64,000 nt of DNA from JBNGOQ01 sp050589645 (GTDB taxonomy: Bacteria > Bacteroidota > Bacteroidia > Flavobacteriales > Flavobacteriaceae), in contig NZ_JBNGOQ010000002.1 in NCBI RefSeq assembly GCF_050589645.1, forward strand, positions 558,001 through 622,000. The letters run 5' to 3'. Below, one piece after another: positions 1 to 7,746 of this stretch (position 1 is the first letter of the stretch; every line of letters begins with the position of its first letter). Under the pieces are notes generated by a model. That model had not been told where the DNA came from. It did not search any database and worked only from the letters and a program-made list of their open reading frames with translations. The position numbers were made by a program, and so were the translations under genes.

Positions 1-2
1 AT

Positions 3-668
3 TATGTCGGACAGATGTTTCAGGAATGTGGGTTTAAAACCGAAATTTCTAAAGTTGTCGAGTTAGTGCGTGGAAAAAAGGAAATTGATGTTTACACTCA
101 AGATATTAAAAGTGAGTACAAGCCAATTATTCTAATTGAGTGTAAGTTTTGGAATAAACCAGTTAGTCAAGAAACCATTCATTCTTTTAGGTCAGTGATT
201 TCCGATTTTGGTGCAAATATTGGTTTCATTGTTTCGAAAAACGGGTTTCAAAAAGGTAGTTATGAGGCAGCAGATAAAACTAATGTCAAGCTTGTTACAT
301 TAAAAGAGCTAGAAACTGAATATTACAATAAATGGAAACAAGGAATGACCGCCAAATATATTCCATATGCGGATAGACTTTTTCCATATTGGGACTATCC
401 AGGAAAAATGCCTATTGACGGTGGGACAATTGATTTCGATACAAATCAACTGATTTATAAAGCTTATTTACCTATATGCAGACTAGGGCCTCGAGATCAA
501 ATGCTTGATGGATTTAAAAGAAATTACCCAATTAAATTACCTGTCCTTGATGATGACTTCCAAATTATCGGAGAAAAAGAAATTCTGACCGACCGACAAT
601 ATTTTGATTTCATAGAGCAAAATAAGGATAGAGCATATGAACAGTTTAAAAAATTATATAGAGAATAA
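3..668 (+). CDS. Mrr-like restriction endonuclease-fold protein, 5' partial
   Basis: The frame is open to the left edge (Y-V-G-Q precedes the first Met at 15), and the residues at the edge match the helix that normally precedes this core, so the true start lies outside the window. Counting from that Met, E23-I24-D25 followed by E42-C43-K44 forms a PD-(D/E)xK nuclease core of the Mrr type, with a following strand (residues about 65-75) ending in IGFIVSKNGF. Residues after about 110 match nothing I recognise. By family the product would cut DNA, possibly as part of a defence system. It is AT-rich like its neighbours and is followed 18 bases later by a long inverted repeat. The fold is clear; the target is not. 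Confidence 0.8.
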   Translation, partial: YVGQMFQECGFKTEISKVVELVRGKKEIDVYTQDIKSEYKPIILIECKFWNKPVSQETIHSFRSVISDFGANIGFIVSKNGFQKGSYEAADKTNVKLVTLKELETEYYNKWKQGMTAKYIPYADRLFPYWDYPGKMPIDGGTIDFDTNQLIYKAYLPICRLGPRDQMLDGFKRNYPIKLPVLDDDFQIIGEKEILTDRQYFDFIEQNKDRAYEQFKKLYRE

Positions 669-686
669 AGTACTACACACAACATT

Positions 687-795
687 GTATAACCGTAATT
701 ACGGTGGATTCCGACGTAGTCGAATCCACTCGGAATTCCCAGCACCAGTGATAAACCGAAAATAATAACTTAAATCCCGTAACTGAGGGTTATAC
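687..795 (+). repeat. attC-like imperfect inverted repeat
   Basis: The left arm 687-704 begins GTATAACC and ends TTACGG. The right arm 777-795 is its imperfect reverse complement and ends GGGTTATAC. The outer 7-mers GTATAAC and GTTATAC are perfectly complementary. Between the arms, 704-729 forms a second hairpin with one bulged base. The length (109 bp), the outer core boxes, the unpaired base and the place just behind a stop codon resemble integron attC sites, but the cores do not fit RYYYAAC/GTTRRRY exactly and no integrase is in the window. Confidence 0.45.
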
Positions 796-833
796 GAGAC
801 AGTTATAAAAGTTCAAAAAAAAGATAATCTACT

Positions 834-1246
834 ATGAAAGCCCTATTTTTTTGGTTATAGCTATTTTTATTTGCTCGAATGCAAACTCCCAAACAACGAT
901 GTTTTCTGGTAATTCATGTTCGGAAGGTCTAAACATTTCCTTCTTGAAAGCTGAAGAAGCTGAAAGGCTCTATGATAATCACGACAAGGATACAGAAAAC
1001 CTCAATTTTGTCATCAATGAATATGGCGTTGTATTTAGGGGGAAATTAATAAAAAACATAGGAAATGTAGATGATGCGGTTTTTCAAACAAAAGACCTCC
1101 CAAAGAACCTTTATATAAAAATCGGGTTGAATATGGACGCTCCCGTCGAATACTTAACGAAACTATTATGTGAGATTGGGGAGATCAAGGGTACTTTTCA
1201 GCATGAAGCAAAATCAGTAGTTTGCTACTTTTATAAAAACAATTAA
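834..1246 (+). pseudogene. Small secreted protein gene with a frameshift in its signal peptide
   Basis: An ATG at 834 starts M-K-A-L-F-F and runs into TAG at 858. One extra T in the seven-T run at 845-851 would join it to the frame continuing from 851, giving MKALFFLVIAIFICSNANSQ, a textbook signal peptide. The mature part (about 115 residues) has two or three Cys and ends in YFYKNN; its second half (LYIKIGLNMDAP onward) faintly recalls the periplasmic part of ExbD-like proteins, but I would not name it on that. As written, only a TTG start at 851 would give an intact 131-residue protein. Either a sequencing error or a broken gene. Confidence 0.55.
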
Positions 1247-1369
1247 AGGATTCTTAAGCAATCAAATACCCAACTATGGATATTTTTTTATTCCAGATTT
1301 ATTTTCAAATTGAAATTTTATATTTTTTATCAAATTCAATATTATATAAAGTTTAAATTATTAATTATT

Positions 1370-1537
1370 ATGGCCGAAGCGGTTTTTGAAATACACGAAA
1401 CCTTTAACATCACAGGCCGAGGTATTGTATTGACGGGTTTCATACTCGAAGGAGAATACCAGTTGGGGGATATTATACAGTTTAATTTCAAAGGGAATTC
1501 AATTTCAAGGAGAATAAAAGGATACATTAACCCCTAA
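1370..1537 (+). CDS. Small protein resembling EF-Tu domain 2
   Basis: The 55-residue product starts at the ATG at 1370, which sits behind a very AT-rich leader; an upstream in-frame ATG at 1310 lies in low-complexity sequence and is less likely. The pattern F-x-I-TGRGIVLTGFILEG followed by QLGD is that of the beta-barrel second domain of translation GTPases. Short stand-alone proteins of this kind occur in Bacteroidota and are uncharacterised. It is 7 bases upstream of the next, frameshifted gene, so the two may be cotranscribed. Family resemblance is moderate; function is unknown. Confidence 0.5.
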   Translation: MAEAVFEIHETFNITGRGIVLTGFILEGEYQLGDIIQFNFKGNSISRRIKGYINP

Positions 1538-1544
1538 TATTAAT

Positions 1545-1984
1545 ATGAAATTATTTGACATTTTATTTTGTGTTTTGTATCGTAACATCCAAAGAACTAA
1601 TAAGTCTATTACCGAATGGTCCACAATTACTGCTATTTCAATTATACTTTTATTTAATTTAGTTTCAATTCTGGCTTTTTTAGACATTCCTTTCCAGGCA
1701 ATTGGCAAAATAGGCATGCTTATCGTGAGTGGATCTATTATTACCGCAAACTATTTCTACTTTCTAAAAATGCCAAATACAAGAAATTCTTAAAAAAGAA
1801 CACTAATAATAGTCTTATTTTAAGAGCAGTTTGTGCCGTATATGTTGTATGGTCAATATTAGCTCTGTTTTTTTCAATGAAATTGAAATTGACGTTTTTC
1901 TACATTTTAATAGCCGGGTTGATAATGATTGAATTAATTATTATGCTCGATGTGGCAAATAGAAGAAGAAGCAAAAGAAAGTGA
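1545..1984 (+). pseudogene. Four-helix membrane protein gene split by a frameshift
   Basis: The first frame (82 residues from ATG 1545) carries two hydrophobic segments and stops at 1793. The +1 frame then continues without a stop to TGA at 1982-1984 and carries two more hydrophobic segments and a basic tail (RRRSKRK). Adding one A to the five-A run at 1766-1770 fuses both into one product of about 148 residues, reading FYFLKNAKYKKFLKKN across the joint. The family is not recognised. Base composition matches the rest of the AT-rich island. Either decay or a homopolymer sequencing error explains it. Confidence 0.55.
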
Positions 1985-2523
1985 ATATCAAAATAGAAAT
2001 AACTGAAGCTTAAAAAGAACTGAGTTAATAAAGTTCAAATAAACGATTTTATAAACATCCATATTGAAGCTATCAGCAGTATTGAAGAAAAAATTATTCC
2101 AAGGGTTTTATCAATTTTGGAATACGGTTTTATCACACGATTAATCATGACTTTTTTACCCAATATATCTTAGAATGAGGCGTTTGGAATTTTCAGCGTC
2201 AAGATTTCGATTACATTTTAAATTATCCGTTCTACTTTTTTAAATTATCAGCCACAATTTACATAACGTCTGATTATAGTCATGAAATGTACTATAATGT
2301 CTTGCATTATGACACTTTGCTTGGGTAAAGCAAAGTATTTGGCACCACAGTTCTTTTAAATTTTTCTTCTAAATAGTTTCTTCTTAAAAGGTAATGGAAC
2401 ACTTATTAACTGACCGACAGTAGGACGGCCGGCAATGTGTGCGGAATGGCCTGCGGGTATCGAATCTTTTTTTTAATCATGAATTTGGGTTATTTTACGT
2501 AAGAATTTACCTAATTATTATTC
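1985..2523. other. Gene-free AT-rich stretch
   Basis: No convincing gene. A stop-free frame at about 2025-2174 encodes EAISSIEEKIIPRVLSILEY-like residues and could be the tail of a lost gene, but has no start codon. A hairpin sits at 2315-2335 (arms CTTTGCTT and AAGCAAAG, loop GGGTA). The segment 2410-2455 is suddenly GC-rich, as seen between other island genes here. Confidence 0.4.
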
Positions 2524-3384
2524 ATGAGTATTCCAAGAAATCATCATTTTGTTTCAGAAGTTCATCAAAAAAAGTTTTTCAACTATCAGTCAAATTGTAT
2601 TTATGTCTATGATAAGCAGAGAAAAAATCTATATTCTAAAAGGACTACTAAGACCTTGTTTAGTGAGAGAGACTCTAATACTTCCTTCAATCATGGTACA
2701 AAAGACTTTACCAAAATAGAGGGTGACTTAAATGTAAATTTTGAACAAAAACTCTCTAATAACATTCAAATAGTAGAAGATTTCATTAAGAATAGAGAAA
2801 TGAATGAATCGATAAATGATGCCTTGTTTAATATTGCAAGATTTGGCGTTATTGGAGAATTTAGAACTCCTAGAAATAAGAAAGGTATGGATGATGCCTT
2901 GTGGGAAGGTTTTTCGAAAATAATGGCTCAAAGTACCCCGGAATTAAAAAAGGGTTTAGATGAAGTTTTTGCTTATAGAAAAGAAGTTAAATATAGTAAT
3001 GTTTTGACTTACTCCGAAACAGCTAATTCTATTTTAGAATTGATGGGAGGTCTAATATTTAAAATCATTATTCCTAAAAATAATGATGATTATTTTGTTT
3101 TACCAGATTGTTCGTCTATCACGGTAAGAGATAAAATCAACGATTACTTTAATCCTGATATTAAGGAAATAGCATACATCGGTGTTCCTGTAACAAGTAA
3201 AATGTTTATTCACTTTTTTTCAGAAAAACTGTTCAAAGAAAATACGCCTATTTCTGAAATAATTCATGAAAAGAGTCAAGTTATAAGAAAAATAAATATA
3301 GAATGCATGAATTTTAGTCAGGGTAAAATAGCTTGTGAAAGTGAAGAATATCTAGAGCAATTCGTTTCTAGTTTAGATGACTGA
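2524..3384 (+). CDS. DUF4238 family protein
   Basis: The 286-residue product begins with IPRNHHFVSEVHQKKF and then IYVYDKQRKN, which is the start signature of DUF4238 (paired His, then an aromatic strand and YDK). No signal peptide or membrane segment is visible. DUF4238 proteins have no known activity; they often occur in accessory and defence-rich regions, which is a general statement about the family and not proof here. It lies 22 bases upstream of the 793-residue nuclease-like gene on the same strand, so the two probably form one transcription unit. Confidence 0.8.
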   Translation: MSIPRNHHFVSEVHQKKFFNYQSNCIYVYDKQRKNLYSKRTTKTLFSERDSNTSFNHGTKDFTKIEGDLNVNFEQKLSNNIQIVEDFIKNREMNESINDALFNIARFGVIGEFRTPRNKKGMDDALWEGFSKIMAQSTPELKKGLDEVFAYRKEVKYSNVLTYSETANSILELMGGLIFKIIIPKNNDDYFVLPDCSSITVRDKINDYFNPDIKEIAYIGVPVTSKMFIHFFSEKLFKENTPISEIIHEKSQVIRKINIECMNFSQGKIACESEEYLEQFVSSLDD

Positions 3385-3406
3385 TATCATTTAAAAAAAG
3401 AAAACT

Positions 3407-5788
3407 ATGAAAGTGAACTTACAACAAGATTTAAGTCCTATAAAATTTTTATTTTTTATAAAACCTAAAAGTAGAAGTGGTTTTCTAGAATCGGTAAAAG
3501 CATTGTTTTCCCTTTGGTGTGGGGTTTACAGCCCTATTTTACCTTATTATTCGAGACTTTCTAAAAATTATAAAAATCGCTATAAATTAAATATCAACTT
3601 AATAGAATATTACCAAAATATAATTTCAAATTTTGACCCCGATGTAATTGTTTTTGAAGATGGATTAAATGAAAATGCTCTAAAAGAATTAGCGGATGGT
3701 CGAAAATTGATATCGCAAAGTGATTTTATAAAAGGTTTGAAAATCGGTCAACCAATTTCTAGCATTCATATTGATACTGTCTATGACACAATAATTAAGA
3801 AAGAATTCAAATACAAAAGAGTTGACAAGTTAGGCTTGACAATACCTAAGATTAAAGACAGAGATTTACTCCTTTGCGCTTGGCAAGGGAAAGTATTAGA
3901 AAATGTAGAGAATAAGTTTTTTGATAATTATTTACTAAAGAAACCATATGTTGAAAAAATTGATTTAACATATAATAATGTTATTCCCTTTATCCAAAAT
4001 CAGCCAATATCTCTACTACTGGCAAATACTCACAAAACGCGGATGACTGGGAAAAGAGTATGGTTTAACAAGAAGGCTTTGTATTTTTTAAATCCAAATA
4101 GTATTTCAGATGTTATGGATTTTTGGAATCTAAGAGCTCTGGGTTGGACCATATTTCCTATACCAATAGCTAAAAAGAATCAAGTGACTTATGAAAAGTA
4201 TATTATCAATTGTTTGGAGAATGAAGGTACTAAGGGCAAAGGATTTAATATAGCTGATGTACTAATTTCAAAGGATATTAAAAAGAAAATTGTAGTTGAT
4301 TTTTTAGATGATTTAGTAAAGAAGAATAAAATAAAGGTTTCTGTCAGTTATCAGGGTTGGTTCCCGAGATTTTGGATTAATTCTACCGAGGTCTTAAAAG
4401 CAGATTTTGTTGATTGCCCTAGAGTTGTCTTCGGCAATAAATATGAATCTGTCGAAGTAGAAGTCGAAGAAAACGACTACGTAAACATTGATTTGCCAAA
4501 ACCACCATTCAAACTGCGTCATACAGGTGAAATGATTTTTAAAAGTTATTTTTCATTTAATTATTGGAGTAGAAACGGAGAATATGCAGAAGTAATTGAT
4601 GGTATTTCCACCAAAGATTGGCATAAAATTATCGGAAGCTATTTTTTTAGAGAGAATCAATGGAAAATTTCGGGAAGTGATATTATTCGTTATATACGAT
4701 ACAAGAAGGATAATGTACATTTTCATTTACCAAAATCTTTTGATTTTTTTTCTAAATACTTTAAGAACAAAGGGTTTGTCATTAATGATACCGCTTCTGG
4801 TAAGTTGGGGAGGGAAGTCTTAAAAAATGTAGGTGGAATTTATGGCGCAAATTTATTTTCTACTAAAAACGCAATTAAGATTATAGAATTATTTGAAGGA
4901 GGTAAGGTAGTCAGTGTTGAAGAGCTTGTTGGAAAGTTACAAAGGTATAAACCATATCCAGAAATAAAGGAGCCAAAGGAGGTAATAAGTCTATTTCTGG
5001 AAAAAAATATTATTGAATTTGGTCTTAGAATTCAATGTTCAATATGTAATCAAAGGTCATTTTATTTGCCAGCTGAAATAGATGATAACCTTAAATGCAA
5101 TATTTGTCGAAATGATTTTGAACTTCCCAAGGCAGACCCTAAAAAGTCCATAGGATATCTTTACAGGGGAATAGGACCTTTTAGTAGAAATAATAAAGTT
5201 GATGGTATTTTGTCTGTTTTTTTGACTATTGGATTGTTTAGAAAAGATTTAGATACTGGCCCTGAAGAGATGTCTTTTATTTTCGATTTCGACGTTGCTA
5301 AGGGTACAAACAAATTTGAAATTGATTTAGCACTAATAACAAAAGGGGGAAGAAATAGCAAAGTCAATACATTTATATGTGAGTGTAAAACTTATAAAGA
5401 TATTACTGAAAAGGATTATAACCGTTTAAAATTTATGGGAGAGAATTTACCAAATGTAACTTTGGTAATCTCTACATTAAAGGAAGAATTTTCAGAAGCT
5501 GAAAAGTCATTGCTTATAAAATTGACTAACAACTTCAGAGATGGCCATTATACAACCAATCCCGTTCTATTATTGACAGGAAATGAATTGGTTTCGGATG
5601 ACAGATATTTTCCATTGAAAAAATATGAAGACAACATGGCCAGTCATAATCATGTAGATTATGTGAAAACACTTGCTGATTTAACCTGCGAAGAACATTT
5701 AGGTCTAAAAACATGTAATGAAATTTCAATTGAAGCTTGGGAAAAATTGCATGGGAAAAAAGACAAAAAAAAGAAGAAAAAATCATGA
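3407..5788 (+). CDS. Large zinc-ribbon and PD-(D/E)xK nuclease-like protein, unknown family
   Basis: The 793-residue product is cytosolic. Residues 1-535 match no family I can name; they include LFSLWCGVYSPILP near residue 36 and an LNPNSISDVMDFWNLRALGW stretch near residue 226. A zinc ribbon follows with C544-x2-C547 and C564-x2-C567. Then E638-I-D640 and E659-C-K661 give a PD-(D/E)xK nuclease core with a following VTLVIST strand, the same layout as in the nuclease at the left edge. The tail is Lys-rich (KKDKKKKKKS). A multidomain sensor-nuclease in a defence setting is a reasonable inference. It probably pairs with the DUF4238 gene just upstream. Confidence 0.75.
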   Translation: MKVNLQQDLSPIKFLFFIKPKSRSGFLESVKALFSLWCGVYSPILPYYSRLSKNYKNRYKLNINLIEYYQNIISNFDPDVIVFEDGLNENALKELADGRKLISQSDFIKGLKIGQPISSIHIDTVYDTIIKKEFKYKRVDKLGLTIPKIKDRDLLLCAWQGKVLENVENKFFDNYLLKKPYVEKIDLTYNNVIPFIQNQPISLLLANTHKTRMTGKRVWFNKKALYFLNPNSISDVMDFWNLRALGWTIFPIPIAKKNQVTYEKYIINCLENEGTKGKGFNIADVLISKDIKKKIVVDFLDDLVKKNKIKVSVSYQGWFPRFWINSTEVLKADFVDCPRVVFGNKYESVEVEVEENDYVNIDLPKPPFKLRHTGEMIFKSYFSFNYWSRNGEYAEVIDGISTKDWHKIIGSYFFRENQWKISGSDIIRYIRYKKDNVHFHLPKSFDFFSKYFKNKGFVINDTASGKLGREVLKNVGGIYGANLFSTKNAIKIIELFEGGKVVSVEELVGKLQRYKPYPEIKEPKEVISLFLEKNIIEFGLRIQCSICNQRSFYLPAEIDDNLKCNICRNDFELPKADPKKSIGYLYRGIGPFSRNNKVDGILSVFLTIGLFRKDLDTGPEEMSFIFDFDVAKGTNKFEIDLALITKGGRNSKVNTFICECKTYKDITEKDYNRLKFMGENLPNVTLVISTLKEEFSEAEKSLLIKLTNNFRDGHYTTNPVLLLTGNELVSDDRYFPLKKYEDNMASHNHVDYVKTLADLTCEEHLGLKTCNEISIEAWEKLHGKKDKKKKKKS

Positions 5789-6219
5789 AGGGTTACAATA
5801 CAAATTTAGCGTCTGAATATTATGTTTTGGCCTAAGAGAATTTTGGTAAAACAATCCTCCTACGCAAGCTCCGGCGGACAAGTAGGGGAGTGGAGTGTTA
5901 CATATTTTAGGCGCGAGAAAAAGTAATTACCCTGTGGGTGATTGCTTTTTTCGGCGAGATGATGCGGCTGCCAAGCGGGCAACCAAGTTTCTCACAGACC
6001 TACGCCACCGCGCCGGCTGGCCCCTTCGCTAAAAAGGCCTACCAGACCTTTTCTTTACGCTCGGCCCTGTTTCTTTTTTTATCAGGAAAAAAAGAAAAGG
6101 TCATTTAACCTATTTTATAATCAATAAATTACATGAAACAATTATTTTGGTAAATTGTCGTTAATATTAAGACAAATGTCATTATTTTTTCATATCTTAG
6201 AATAAATTAAAGTCTAATT
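5789..6219. other. Intergenic region with nested hairpins, no gene
   Basis: Nothing coding is supported. Besides the hairpin at 5917-5952, arms ACCTTTTCTTT (6046-6056) and AAAGAAAAGGT (6091-6101) are perfect complements, and an inner alternative hairpin pairs 6070-6080 with 6087-6097, so two mutually exclusive folds share the same bases. The middle (5990-6040) is GC-rich against an AT-rich background. The last 90 bases form the leader of the antitoxin gene. Confidence 0.45.
5917..5952 (+). terminator. Hairpin, possible terminator of the nuclease-like gene
   Basis: The arms GAAAAAGTAATTACCC and GGGTGATTGCTTTTTTC close on a three-base loop, with two G-T pairs that form only in the plus-strand transcript. 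The T-rich 3' arm makes it terminator-like, although it lies about 130 bases behind the stop codon. Confidence 0.4.
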
Positions 6220-6807
6220 ATGGCAATTAAAAAAAAGTCAGGGCAGGCGAAACAAGTCAAATACGTAAGACAAGGTGTTAGTTTGCATAAAAAAGTTCCA
6301 GCTGGGAAAACTGGGGATAAGAGAACAGTGGTGAGGGAAAAAGTAGATATCGGCAAGAATGTAGTTAAAATTACCTTTGAAGGAAAACCAAAAAAAATTC
6401 TTGAAGCAGTCTCATATGATTGGAATGATGATTCTCGCGGTTTTGAACTGGTAACGGTCATTAGAGATGGAATTGATTATGAAGCTTTTGAAAGTGTTGC
6501 AGTTAAAACACCCTTAAAAGATAAAGATTGGGCTGTTATTTTGGACACTACTTTGCGTACACTTGTTCGATATAAAAAAGACAACAAAACTTTTGCTCCA
6601 AAGCAAACTGAAAAGATTATTGAAATTCAACAATTAATGCAGTATGGTGAAGAGGTATTTGGAGATAGGGAAAATTTTCATGATTGGCTAATGAGTGAAA
6701 ATATTTCCATTGGAGGCATGGTTCCTGGGGATTTGCTAGATACTTCGGTTGGTTTAGGAATTGTAAAGGATGAGTTGGGAAGAATAGAGCATGGCATTTT
6801 AGCATGA
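6220..6807 (+). CDS. Xre/MbcA/ParS-type antitoxin with DUF2384 toxin-binding domain
   Basis: The C-terminal part reads MQYGEEVFGDRENFHDWL, then GGMVPGDLLDTSVG and GIVKDELGRIEHGI, the hallmark of the DUF2384 (MbcA/ParS/Xre) domain that binds RES toxins. Residues 1-45 are a basic tail rich in Lys. The role is to neutralise the toxin encoded directly downstream and, by family, to bind the operon promoter. Its stop overlaps the toxin start by four bases (ATGA), so translation is coupled. At 195 residues it is longer than many relatives because of the N-terminal extension. Confidence 0.92.
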   Translation: MAIKKKSGQAKQVKYVRQGVSLHKKVPAGKTGDKRTVVREKVDIGKNVVKITFEGKPKKILEAVSYDWNDDSRGFELVTVIRDGIDYEAFESVAVKTPLKDKDWAVILDTTLRTLVRYKKDNKTFAPKQTEKIIEIQQLMQYGEEVFGDRENFHDWLMSENISIGGMVPGDLLDTSVGLGIVKDELGRIEHGILA

Positions 6808-7268
6808 TTGTATTCAGAATTTCCAAAGGTAAATATAAAACTGATTTATCTGGTACTGGAGCAGAGCTTTACGGAGGAAGATGGAATAACAAAGGAACTA
6901 AATTAATATATACGGCATCATCAAGAGCTTTGGCAATGTCAGAGGTTGCTGTCCATATCCCATTTAACAAACTGCCAAAAGACTATTTTTTAATTTCAAT
7001 AGAAGTTCCCGAATCGAAAATATCTATTATTACCGAAAAAGACCTAAAAGGTATAAACTGGAAATCAAACCCTCCATTATATTTAACTCAAGAAATCGGC
7101 GACAAATTTGTTGATGAACAGAAAACACTAATTCTACAAGTTCCCTCAGCAGTAGTATCAGGGGACTATAATATTTTACTAAACCCTTTACACAAGGAAA
7201 TCTCAAAAGTTAAGATACTAAACGTAGAGGTTTTTGAATTTGATATGCGTCTATTTAAAACTAAATAA
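6804..7268 (+). CDS. RES domain toxin
   Basis: The 154-residue product begins FRISKGKYKTDLSGTGAEL and continues GGRWNNKGTKLIYTASSRAL, which is the RES domain with its conserved R, GGRWN and Y-x2-S elements. Characterised members degrade or ADP-ribosylate nucleotide targets: the mycobacterial MbcT is an NAD+ phosphorylase and Sinorhizobium ParT modifies Prs. It is translationally coupled to the DUF2384 antitoxin by an ATGA overlap. The length fits the family, and the open frame suggests an active toxin-antitoxin pair that may stabilise the island. Confidence 0.93.
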   Translation: MIVFRISKGKYKTDLSGTGAELYGGRWNNKGTKLIYTASSRALAMSEVAVHIPFNKLPKDYFLISIEVPESKISIITEKDLKGINWKSNPPLYLTQEIGDKFVDEQKTLILQVPSAVVSGDYNILLNPLHKEISKVKILNVEVFEFDMRLFKTK

Positions 7269-7338
7269 TTATCTCTACATTATGTCAAATAGACTCAAAT
7301 AAAAGTTTCTTTGGAACACATAGGGTAGCAAGTGCTTA

Positions 7339-7362
7339 GAAATTTGCTCGTAGAGAAATTTC
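7339..7362 (+). repeat. Hairpin with GTA loop and one bulged base
   Basis: GAAATTT-G-CTC, loop GTA, GAG-AAATTTC: ten base pairs with one unpaired G. The hairpin at 704-729 has the same plan (GTGGATTC-C-GAC, loop GTA, GTC-GAATCCAC), although the stem bases differ. Confidence 0.5.
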
Positions 7363-7462
7363 ATACTTATGCGGCAAGCTGACGAGAGTTCCCTGAAAAA
7401 TTTTACCAACGTACAGTTCCAAATACAACGCGAATTTGAAAACACTTAAAAGGTTTTGCTTT

Positions 7463-7482
7463 CCTGCCTGCCGGCAGGCAGG
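7463..7482. repeat. Perfect 20-bp palindrome
   Basis: CCTGCCTGCCGGCAGGCAGG is its own reverse complement. Palindromes of this PACRQAG-coding type are scattered between genes in many Bacteroidota genomes; that is from general knowledge. A single copy was seen in this window. Confidence 0.6.
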
Positions 7483-7746
7483 TTTGGCGCTGGCCGAGCG
7501 TTGGCAAATTGTGTTTAAAATAAAATGCCAAAGCATTTTGATTTTAAAAAGCAATCGAGCGTTTGCGAGCGGCTATTTTATACGCCTTCGCGGGCTACGG
7601 CGCACAGGCATAACGGTCATTACTTTTATTGTAAGGAATCCCATGGTAGAAACGACAACTACCAAAGCTATTTTACATAACGCCATTTATGACTTCTATT
7701 TCTGAATCATAATTTATATTATGTAAAATACAAATATTAATAATAA

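Larger units (their letters stand above)
7269..7746. other. Island-edge intergenic region rich in palindromes
   Basis: No gene is supported; open frames here are artefacts of palindromic repeats. It holds the hairpin at 7339-7362, the 20-bp palindrome at 7463-7482, a small hairpin AATGC-CAAA-GCATT near 7527-7540 and GC-rich segments inside AT-rich DNA. It ends at the truncated AraC gene, so the island junction may lie here. Confidence 0.45.

Noticed and set aside
1310..1369. N-terminal extension of the EF-Tu-like small protein
   Set aside because: The sequence is low-complexity AT-rich leader; the ATG at 1370 begins right before the conserved strand.
7436..7705. 89-codon open frame on the plus strand between the RES gene and the AraC remnant
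   Set aside because: Its middle is the 20-bp palindrome translated (PACRQAG), composition changes along it, and no conserved start or homologous motif is visible.
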